From assembly GCF_024345855.1 (NCBI RefSeq), contig NZ_JAGQBX010000013.1, positions 1 to 55,286 on the forward strand: a DNA stretch of 55,286 nt, in the 5' to 3' direction. Below, one piece after another: positions 50,426 to 55,286 of the stretch; positions within the stretch are counted from its first letter, which is position 1; every line of letters starts with the position of its first letter. The stretch is from Synechococcus sp. GreenBA-s (lineage in GTDB: Bacteria > Cyanobacteriota > Cyanobacteriia > PCC-6307 > Cyanobiaceae). A program made the position numbers and the translations under genes. The notes beneath the pieces were generated by a model. It saw only the letters and a list, made by a program, of their open reading frames with translations. It was not told the DNA's origin and did no database searches.

Positions 50426-50463
50426 AAATCGCCGTGTCCCCAGTTCAAATCTGGGTCCTGGCA
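50391..50463 (+). tRNA. tRNA-Phe (anticodon GAA)
   Basis: The acceptor stem GCCGGGA pairs with TCCTGGC (one G-U). The D arm is GCTCAGTTGGTAGAGC. The anticodon stem GGCGA/TCGCC holds the loop TTGAAAA with anticodon GAA. The T arm is CCCAGTTCAAATCTGGG. The discriminator is A and CCA is not encoded. The comF stop codon (50423-50425) lies in its anticodon arm. Confidence 0.96.
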
Positions 50464-50610
50464 TTTCCCGAATCCCTACCCTTCCTGGAGGGGATTCCAG
50501 CCCCAGGCGATGCCATGGCCACTGTGCCGATGGGCCTTTCGCCCTCCTGCGTCACGGCCTGGCGTTCATCGCCCGGTCCCCAGCAGTCTGTCTTCTCTCC
50601 CCGAGCGCTG

Positions 50611-50847
50611 ATGCCTCTGCCCTTTCTGGACAAGGACGGCCAGCTGTTCAACAACGCCGACAGCTTCGCCATGGCCTTCGATCAGGCCTGGAAGCGCCAC
50701 GACCAGCAGCAGCCCGGCCACGGCCTCAGTGCCGACGAGAAGCTGGAGCAGATCCTCGCGGTCTGTGCCGACCACCCCTTCCTGCAGAGCGACCCGGCCA
50801 TGGCCCGCCAGGTGGCCGCTTTCCGCGTGCGACTGCTGGGCTTCTGA
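50611..50847 (+). CDS. Conserved-looking small protein, 78 residues, function unknown
   Basis: The ATG at 50611 opens a frame reading MPLPFLDKDGQLFNNADSFA and continuing MAFDQAWKRHDQQQPGHGLSADEKLEQILAVCADHPFLQSDPAMARQ before ending RVRLLGF. It looks like a soluble, mostly helical protein without cysteine pairs or membrane segments. I do not recognise a family. Earlier in-frame starts reach back into tRNA-Phe and are rejected. It lies just upstream of the CpcT/CpeT-like lyase on the same strand. Confidence 0.65.
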   Translation: MPLPFLDKDGQLFNNADSFAMAFDQAWKRHDQQQPGHGLSADEKLEQILAVCADHPFLQSDPAMARQVAAFRVRLLGF

Positions 50848-50870
50848 GCGCCCTGGGGGCGGGATGCCCA

Positions 50871-50876
50871 TAGGAT
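50871..50876 (+). promoter_or_regulatory. Candidate -10 element (TAGGAT) directly before the CpcT/CpeT-like gene
   Basis: CCCATAGGATCC leaves seven bases to the ATG at 50884, so the predicted start site falls on or next to the start codon (leaderless or nearly so). The ten bases ATAGGATCCG-like context is shared with the element before cpcC. Confidence 0.42.
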
Positions 50877-50883
50877 CCCCGCC

Positions 50884-51477
50884 ATGACCAGTCCCCTCGC
50901 CCGCCTGCTGCGCCAGTTGAGCGCCGGCTTCAGCAACCAGGCCCAGGCCTTCGAGAACCCGCCGCTCTACGCCCACATCCTGGTCAAGTTCAGGCCCCTG
51001 CCGCAGCTGGCCCCTGGCTCGCTGCTGGTCGAGCAGTCGTATGCGATCAACCCCGCGGCCCCCTATCGGATCCGGGTGCTGCGGGCCGAGCTGGGCGAGG
51101 CCGGCCTGATCATCCACAACCAGGCCCTCCACGACGACGAGCGCTTCTGGGGCGCCGTCGAGGACGGGGCCAAGCGGGAGCAGATCACCGCCACGGACAT
51201 CAAGCCGCTCGAGGGCTGTGCCTACGTGGTGCGGGAGGTCGCCGGCGGCTTCCACGGGGAGGTGGAGCCCGGCTGTCGCTGCCTGGTGGAGCGGAAGGGT
51301 GCCACGTCGTATCTGGTGAGCAGCTTTGAACTCGATGGCCGCGGCATGCGCACCATCGACCGGGGGCATCACCCCGAGACCCATGAACAGCTCTGGGGCT
51401 CCCTGGCCGGGCCGTTCGAATTCGAGCGCACCCACGACTACAGCGACGAACTGCCGCCGCACTGGCTGGTGGGCTGA
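50884..51477 (+). CDS. Chromophore lyase CpcT/CpeT family protein
   Basis: The 197-residue protein belongs to the CpcT/CpeT (DUF1001) family of phycobilin lyases. Visible landmarks are GFSNQAQAFENPPLYAHILVKFRPL, VEQSYAINPAAPYRIRVLRA, LEGCAYVVREVAGGFHGEVEPGCRCLVERKGATSYLVSSFEL and a C-terminal WGSLAGPFEFERTHDY. CpcT attaches phycocyanobilin to Cys153 of CpcB, and that cysteine is present in the cpcB of this window. With no phycoerythrin gene in view, CpcT is the likelier identity, but this is inference. Confidence 0.86.
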   Translation: MTSPLARLLRQLSAGFSNQAQAFENPPLYAHILVKFRPLPQLAPGSLLVEQSYAINPAAPYRIRVLRAELGEAGLIIHNQALHDDERFWGAVEDGAKREQITATDIKPLEGCAYVVREVAGGFHGEVEPGCRCLVERKGATSYLVSSFELDGRGMRTIDRGHHPETHEQLWGSLAGPFEFERTHDYSDELPPHWLVG

Positions 51478-51548
51478 ACCGGGGCCGGCGCGTCATCCCT
51501 TCGCAGAGCTTTACCGAAGCAGTGAAGCTGTGTGAGGTCTTGGCGGAC

Positions 51549-51554
51549 TAGGAC
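51549..51554 (+). promoter_or_regulatory. Candidate -10 element (TAGGAC) for the rod linker gene
   Basis: GGACTAGGACTAA lies 58 bases before the ATG at 51612; a second TAGGTT at 51576 is an alternative. TTTACCGA near 51510 is a mismatched HLR1-like half. No standard -35 is visible. Confidence 0.3.
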
Positions 51555-51611
51555 TAATTGCTTATCAGACCTCTCTAGGTTCGCCGCTGGTTCGTCCTTG
51601 CCCCTGTCGTC

Positions 51612-52358
51612 ATGGCTCTGCCCCTGCTGGCGACCCGTCCGATCACCCAGAACGCGCGGGTCAACAACTTTCCCATCGGCAACGATGAGGCTCCCCGCAT
51701 CCAGGTGGATGTGGATGAAGTGATCGAGCGTGCCTATCGCCAGATCTTTTTTCACGCCTTCAAGGCGGATCGTGAGCCGATCCTGGAAATGCAGCTGCGC
51801 CATGGCGCCATCACCACCCGCGACTTCATCCGCGGTCTGCTGCTCTCCCGCAAGTTTCGCGAGGGTTTCTACCGCTGCAACAGCAACTACCGGGTGGTGG
51901 AGCAGTTGGTCGGCCGGGTGCTGGGCCGCGACGTGTACGGCGACCAGGAGCGCATCGCCTGGTCGATCGTGATCGCCAACCAGGGCCTGGAGGGGCTGGT
52001 GGATGCCCTGCTGAATTCGCCGGAGTATCTCGAGGCGTTCGGCACCGATGTGGTTCCGTATCAGCGCTCGCGGGTGCTGGCGGGCCGGGGCCAGGGCCAG
52101 CTGCCCTTCAACCAGAAAGCCCCCCGCTACGACGCCTACTGGCGCGACATCAGCGCCCGCCGGGCTCCGGCCGATCCCACGGGCCGCTCCGGCGTCCAGT
52201 TCAGCGGTGAGCAGATCTCTCCGGCCTGGGTTGGCGGCAAGCCCCCCAAGTTCGCGCAGACCCTCTGGCTGGCCCTGGCCGCCATCGGCGGCCTGGAGCT
52301 GGTGCGGATCCTGATCACCACCGCGGCGGCCATGCTCAGCACCGCTTCCGCCGGCTGA
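51612..52358 (+). CDS. cpcL: Phycobilisome rod linker with hydrophobic C-terminus (CpcL/CpcG2 type)
   Basis: The 248-residue protein has a PBS-linker domain over about residues 20-160 ([90 protein letters not shown]), as in CpcG rod-core linkers. After a variable Arg/Pro-rich segment it ends in a hydrophobic stretch from about residue 215 ([20 protein letters not shown] and on to AAAML). That stretch is typical of CpcL/CpcG2, which anchors a core-less phycocyanin rod to the membrane, where it can feed PSI. A canonical CpcG1 lacks it. Assignment as CpcL is by this feature; an 18-base duplication spans its stop codon. Confidence 0.78.
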   Translation: MALPLLATRPITQNARVNNFPIGNDEAPRIQVDVDEVIERAYRQIFFHAFKADREPILEMQLRHGAITTRDFIRGLLLSRKFREGFYRCNSNYRVVEQLVGRVLGRDVYGDQERIAWSIVIANQGLEGLVDALLNSPEYLEAFGTDVVPYQRSRVLAGRGQGQLPFNQKAPRYDAYWRDISARRAPADPTGRSGVQFSGEQISPAWVGGKPPKFAQTLWLALAAIGGLELVRILITTAAAMLSTASAG

Positions 52359-52385
52359 ACGGGCCGCGCCGGCTGAGCGGGCCGC
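52350..52385. repeat. 18-base tandem duplication over the cpcL stop codon
   Basis: GCCGGCTGAACGGGCCGC at 52350-52367 is followed directly by GCCGGCTGAGCGGGCCGC with one mismatch. Each copy carries an in-frame TGA, so the gene has a stop and a back-up stop. Confidence 0.8.
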
Positions 52386-52394
52386 TGGCTGGCC

Positions 52395-52793
52395 TCAGGC
52401 GCTCAGCTCGTCCATGAAGGGCTGCTCCTCGTCTTCGGGGAACGGGTCCAGCTCCGGCTCCTCCACCGCGGTGGAGGAGCTTTTCGCATAGGCGGGCACG
52501 CTGCTCAGATGCAGGTGGGGATGGCCAGCACCGGCGTGCTCAGGCCTCTGGCCCGTCAGCAGATCTTCCAGCCGGGCGATCCGCTCCTCGGTGAGGGCAA
52601 GAATCTCGCCGGTGAGCTCCAGGCCGGTGTCCGCCTCGGATCGGCTGGCCTGATCGCTGAGATGCTCCTCGATCAGCTTCAGGCGTTCCTCGAGATCGAG
52701 CAGCCGCAGGGTCAGGCTCTCCCCCACCTGGCTGAGGGCCTGGAGCTGCTCGCTGATCCGGTGCTGGAGCGTGGCGGAGACAGGGGCAGACAT
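52395..52793 (-). CDS. Coiled-coil hypothetical protein with acidic C-terminus
   Basis: The 132-residue protein begins MSAPVSATLQHRISEQLQAL. Residues 10-80 have a heptad-like pattern of Leu and charged residues (LTLRLLDLEERLKLIEEHL, ELTGEILALTEERIARLEDLL), suggesting one or two coiled coils. The tail is Glu/Asp-rich (EEPELDPFPEDEEQPFMDELSA). No known family is recognised. It lies on the opposite strand between two phycobilisome linker genes, convergent with cpcL and divergent from cpcC, so it may share light-dependent regulation. A 24-base palindrome lies in its coding sequence. Confidence 0.7.
   Translation of the reverse strand: MSAPVSATLQHRISEQLQALSQVGESLTLRLLDLEERLKLIEEHLSDQASRSEADTGLELTGEILALTEERIARLEDLLTGQRPEHAGAGHPHLHLSSVPAYAKSSSTAVEEPELDPFPEDEEQPFMDELSA
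52457..52484 (+). terminator. Perfect palindrome plus T-run, possible cpcL terminator inside the opposing gene
   Basis: GCTCCTCCACCG and its exact complement form a 24-base palindrome at 52457-52480, followed on the plus strand by four T residues. It could fold as a ten-pair stem with a four-base loop and end the cpcL transcript about 125 bases after its stop codon. It codes for protein on the minus strand. Confidence 0.45.
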
Positions 52794-52867
52794 GGTGGGC
52801 CCGTTGGTGTTGGGCCGGATGGTATCGGGCCTGTCCGCAGCTGCCAGGGGCTGAGGGCAGGCGGGGG

Positions 52868-52883
52868 TTTGTAACGTTTATGA
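52868..52883 (-). promoter_or_regulatory. HLR1-like (RpaB) element upstream of cpcC
   Basis: On the minus strand the segment contains TTCATAAA, one base, then GTTACAAA. GTTACAAA (52875-52868) is a perfect HLR1 half; the other is a half lacking one A, the same defect as at psaA. It lies 31-46 bases before the TAGGAT element, the spacing reported for RpaB activation sites. Inference from sequence. Confidence 0.42.
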
Positions 52884-52913
52884 AGGCCTGTGCTTGCGGG
52901 CAAACAGGGCCCA

Positions 52914-52919
52914 TAGGAT
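52914..52919 (+). promoter_or_regulatory. Candidate -10 element (TAGGAT) for cpcC
   Basis: CCCATAGGATCC here is identical over 12 bases to the element before the CpcT/CpeT-like gene at 50867-50878. It predicts transcription from about 52926. No TTGACA-like -35 is present. Confidence 0.42.
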
Positions 52920-53146
52920 CCGCCTGCAGCCCTCTGGCTGGCCCCCTTTGGCCTGCCGAGTGGGTCTGTTGCTGCAGCGCTTCCCCGGCGACAGCACCAG
53001 CCCACTCCCCAGGCCACCGGACGTGCCTGGCCAGCGCCACCCCCAGCGCCCCAAGGCCCCAGCGCCCCACGGCGCCAGCGCAGGTTGCCCATCCGCGCGG
53101 CACCGCTTCCGGTGCTGCCCCCGCCACCCCCTCGGCCCGCACGCCC

Positions 53147-53992
53147 ATGACTCTCGCCAACGCTGCCTACCTGGGCATCGAGCGTTACGCCAACGACCGG
53201 ATCAACCAACATTGGCCGTCTGGCTCGGAGGCCGACAAGGTCGCCGTGATTCGCGCCGTCTATGAGCAGGTGCTCGGCCGCCAGTACGTGATGGCCAGCG
53301 AGCGGCTTGAGGGCCCTGAGTCGCTGTTCAAGCGTGGCTACCTGAGCGTGCGGGAGTTCGTGCGTCAGGTGGCCAAGAGCGGCCTCTACCGCCAGCGCTT
53401 CTTCGAGAGCAGCAACGCCTACCGCTTCATCGAGCTCAACTTCAAGCACCTGCTGGGCCGCGCTCCCCAGAACAAGGCGGAGCTGCTGCACCACTTCACG
53501 ATCCTGCAGGAGCAGGGCTTCGACGCCGAGATCGACTCCTACATCGACAGCGCCGAGTACCAGGACCGCTTCGGTGAGGACGGCGTTCCCTACCTGCATG
53601 GCTGGAGCTACTCCACCGGTCAGCAGGGCCTGCAGTTCTCCAACCTGCTGCAGCTGGCCCGCGGTGCCGCAGCCTCGATCAAGGGCGACATCGCCAAGAA
53701 CCAGTCGCGCCTGAACCCCGCCATCCACGCCGAGCGCCCCATGCCCGTGGTGGCTCCGGGCTCCAGGGCTGGCGTCTTCCGCAGCGTCATCAGCGATGGC
53801 GTCACCCGCCAGGGCGTGGGTGCCAGCGAGGAGGGTCGCACCTTCCGCGTTGAGATCACCGGCTTCAACAACTACCGCCTGCACAAGCGCAGCAACCGCG
53901 TGCGCTTCATCCCCTTCAACAAGCTGCTCGAGTATCAGCAGCAGATTCACCGTGAAGGTGGCCGCGTCGCCAGCATCACCCCGGTCAACTGA
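53147..53992 (+). CDS. cpcC: Phycocyanin-associated rod linker CpcC
   Basis: The 281-residue linker joins phycocyanin hexamers within phycobilisome rods. The PBS-linker domain covers about residues 25-160 (VAVIRAVYEQVLGRQYVMASERLEGPESLFKRGYLSVREFVRQVAKS, ELNFKHLLGRAPQNKAELLHHF, FDAEIDSYIDSAEYQDRFGEDGVPY). A CpcD-like domain forms the C-terminus (FRVEITGFNNYRLHKRSNRVRFIPFNKLLEY). The start at ATG 53147 (MTLANAAYLG) is inferred, since residues upstream are not linker-like. cpcD follows after 36 bases. Confidence 0.93.
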   Translation: MTLANAAYLGIERYANDRINQHWPSGSEADKVAVIRAVYEQVLGRQYVMASERLEGPESLFKRGYLSVREFVRQVAKSGLYRQRFFESSNAYRFIELNFKHLLGRAPQNKAELLHHFTILQEQGFDAEIDSYIDSAEYQDRFGEDGVPYLHGWSYSTGQQGLQFSNLLQLARGAAASIKGDIAKNQSRLNPAIHAERPMPVVAPGSRAGVFRSVISDGVTRQGVGASEEGRTFRVEITGFNNYRLHKRSNRVRFIPFNKLLEYQQQIHREGGRVASITPVN

Positions 53993-54028
53993 TCGGTTCC
54001 CCTTCCTATCGTCTCTCCCCAACGTCCG

Positions 54029-54274
54029 ATGAAGGTTTCCGCAGGTAACCGAGGCACCAGCTTCAGCAACGATCGTCAGGTCACCATCAGCGTCACTGGC
54101 ATCGCCCACAACGACTACTCGCGCACTGCCGATGTGGTCCTCAACGTGCCCTACACCCGCATGAACGAGACCATGCGTCTGGTTCAGCGCATGGGCGGCA
54201 AGATCACCGACGTCAGCGTCAGCGGTGGTGTTTCGGAGCCCGCCGTGGCCGCCAAGGCGAAGAAGAAGGGCTGA
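54029..54274 (+). CDS. cpcD: Phycobilisome rod-capping linker CpcD
   Basis: The 81-residue CpcD-fold protein (DRQVTISVTGIAHNDYSRTADVVLNVPYTRMNETMRLVQRMGGKITDVSV) caps the distal end of phycocyanin rods and ends in a Lys-rich tail. It is slightly longer at the C-terminus than typical CpcD. It is co-transcribed with cpcC and ends before a strong terminator, so cpcB downstream has its own promoter. Confidence 0.94.
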   Translation: MKVSAGNRGTSFSNDRQVTISVTGIAHNDYSRTADVVLNVPYTRMNETMRLVQRMGGKITDVSVSGGVSEPAVAAKAKKKG

Positions 54275-54326
54275 GGCTCCGGCCTCCGGATCCCGGCTAT
54301 CGCCCTAGCGGCACCGGCAAGCTGTG

Positions 54327-54352
54327 GCCCCCTCCTCCGAGGGGGCTTTTTT
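54327..54352 (+). terminator. Rho-independent terminator of cpcC-cpcD
   Basis: GCCCCCTC and GAGGGGGC pair around a CTCC loop, followed by six T residues, 52 bases after the cpcD stop. Confidence 0.93.
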
Positions 54353-54784
54353 GTGTTGGCTCCACCCGGCCCCATGGCGGTGGCCATGGGGCCGCCACGC
54401 AGGCGTCTGGTGGTGGGGCCGGACAAGCCCGGGGTGTGATCGCTCTAGGGGAGACTGGCGTTGGTGGAGGGGTTTGCGCCTGGGCGGTCGTCTCCGCGGC
54501 TACAGCCAGCCCCGTGGAGGGTCTTTCGCGCCGGGCGAGGCGGTGGAGCGCCCCCCTGAACCCATTGCGCGGCAACGGCTCTCAGGGGGCAGTGACCGTT
54601 TGTTAAGCAGTGCTCATAGGACTGATCACTCCGTCCAACAATGTGAGGGCCAAAACGGACCAGCGGCTCTGAGTCGCTTTCTGCGCGGCCCCTGTGAAGA
54701 ACCACCTCCCGGCCCCCCGGTGGTGGGGTTCACACTTCCCCCTCATCACCCTCCCGACTCCGAGTCGAGACCAGGAGCACATCA
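54353..54784. other. cpcB upstream region (432 bases)
   Basis: No gene is visible between the cpcD terminator and cpcB. It holds a candidate -10 (TAGGAC, 54617), an inverted pair GCCCCCxTGA/TCAGGGGGC around 54550-54590, and a leader of about 160 bases with a GC hairpin (ACCACC/GGTGGT near 54700-54728). AGGAG ends eight bases before the cpcB ATG. Confidence 0.45.
54617..54622 (+). promoter_or_regulatory. Candidate -10 element (TAGGAC) for cpcB
   Basis: CTCATAGGACTGA repeats the CATAGGA motif seen before cpcC and the lyase gene, 168 bases before the cpcB ATG. TGACCG at 54593 (18-base spacer) is a weak -35. Confidence 0.4.
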
Positions 54785-55286
54785 ATGTTCGACGCCTTCA
54801 CCAAGGTTGTTGCCCAGGCTGATGCCCGCGGCGAATTCCTGAATGCTGGTCAGATCGACGCCCTTTCGGCGCTGGTCGGCGACAGCTTCAAGCGTATGGA
54901 TGCCGTGAACCGGATCACCTCCAACGCATCCAAGATTGTCACCAACGCTGCTCGCGACCTGTTCGACCAGCAGCCTGCGCTGATCGCCCCCGGCGGCAAC
55001 GCCTACACCCACCGTCGCATGGCAGCCTGCCTGCGCGACATGGAGATCGTGCTGCGCTACATCACCTATGCCGTGTTCACCGGCGACGCTTCCGTGCTGG
55101 AAGACCGCTGCCTGAACGGCCTGCGTGAGACCTACCTGGCCCTGGGTGTGCCCGGCGCTTCCGTGGCCGAAGGCGTCCGCAAGATGAAGGATGCGGCCGT
55201 GGCGATCGTGAACGACCGCAATGGCATCACCCCCGGTGACTGCTCGGCGCTCGTGTCCGAAATCGGCACCTACTTCGACCGCGCTG
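54785..55286 (+). CDS. cpcB: Phycocyanin beta subunit, 3' end beyond the window
   Basis: The first 167 codons read [20 protein letters not shown] and onward with the CpcB pattern. Bilin-binding cysteines are C82 ([12 protein letters not shown]) and C153 (TPGDCSAL). The methylated asparagine region (GGNAYTHRR) is intact. CpcB is the rod phycobiliprotein subunit; about five residues and the stop lie past the window, with cpcA expected next. The strong AGGAG and long leader fit very high expression. Confidence 0.97.
   Translation, partial: MFDAFTKVVAQADARGEFLNAGQIDALSALVGDSFKRMDAVNRITSNASKIVTNAARDLFDQQPALIAPGGNAYTHRRMAACLRDMEIVLRYITYAVFTGDASVLEDRCLNGLRETYLALGVPGASVAEGVRKMKDAAVAIVNDRNGITPGDCSALVSEIGTYFDRA

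Larger units (their letters stand above)
52794..53146. other. Divergent regulatory region and cpcC leader (353 bases)
   Basis: This gap contains the HLR1-like element, the TAGGAT candidate and, from about 52926, a leader of roughly 220 bases for cpcC. A 13-base direct repeat CCCCAGCGCCCCA occurs at 53041-53053 and 53057-53069. The open frame that extends cpcC upstream to 52880 is low-complexity and not linker-like, so I treat it as untranslated. Confidence 0.5.

Noticed and set aside
52880-53146. 89-codon upstream extension of cpcC
   Set aside because: It is Ala/Pro/Ser-rich, contains the candidate promoter region and does not resemble any linker N-terminus; the ATG at 53147 fits the family.

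Overview
This GC-rich window reads as a core-genome segment of an alpha-picocyanobacterium, most likely Cyanobium or a freshwater/brackish Synechococcus of the subcluster 5.2 type. The evidence is a full oxygenic photosynthesis gene set (psbA, psaA-psaB, psbB-psbT, psbM), phycocyanin rod genes (cpcL/cpcG type, cpcC, cpcD, cpcB), cyanobacteria-specific enzymes (LL-diaminopimelate aminotransferase, ferredoxin glutamate synthase, an Sll0418-like MPBQ methyltransferase, a CbiG-CobJ fusion) and strong G/C bias at third codon positions. I see no insertion sequence, prophage, CRISPR array or other acquired island. Identifications come from reading the translations by eye; no database search was run.

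Layout. 1-3.7 kb: 5' end of psbA (minus), then cofG and a B12-binding radical SAM protein of the PSII high-light acclimation family, then a CPBP protease and clpS (minus). 4-11.3 kb: dapL (minus), a fused radical SAM/DUF2344 protein, and rne-rnhB. 11.3-14.6 kb: a DUF1997 protein, prephenate dehydratase, a quinone methyltransferase and a Lon-substrate-binding-domain protein. 14.7-19.5 kb: the minus-strand rpsL-rpsG-fusA-tuf-rpsJ operon, closed by a clear terminator. 19.6-31.3 kb: a HesB-like protein, a phosphodiester glycosidase-like secreted protein, glsF, lipA, tRNA-Pro, the cbiG-cobJ fusion and a proline-rich lipoprotein-like protein. 31.7-36.4 kb: psaA-psaB with terminator. 36.4-40 kb: a minus-strand set made of a tiny membrane protein, tsaC, prmC, dprA and a thioesterase. 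40-43.7 kb: a double-Usp protein, psbM, a 2Fe-2S ferredoxin and psbB-psbT. 43.8-50.9 kb: nrdR, rpsA, a HAD phosphatase, metK, a sugar kinase, several small proteins, comF and tRNA-Phe. 50.9-55.3 kb: the edge of the phycocyanin locus (CpcT/CpeT-type lyase, membrane-anchored rod linker, rod linker, rod cap and the start of cpcB).

How it fits together. The photosynthesis blocks encode the PSI core, part of PSII and the phycobilisome rods. Nitrogen assimilation (glsF), lysine/cell wall (dapL), phenylalanine (pheA), SAM (metK), lipoate (lipA) and cobalamin (cbiG-cobJ) genes surround them. Two radical SAM proteins have B12-binding-type N-terminal regions, so the window holds both a cobalamin biosynthesis gene and possible cobalamin users.

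I do not see a wholly new multi-gene system. The observations most worth a second look are regulatory or structural. A near-perfect cyanobacterial LexA box lies directly in front of dprA. GTTACAAA (HLR1/RpaB half-site-like) motifs recur upstream of psaA, cpcC and the psbB/ferredoxin divergence. A TAGGNT-type -10 element recurs in front of many genes, sometimes so close to the start codon that the mRNA may be leaderless. The sugar kinase has no canonical start codon in front of its essential N-terminus. The cpcG-like linker has a hydrophobic C-terminal anchor (CpcL type). Two very short membrane-protein genes are easily missed.
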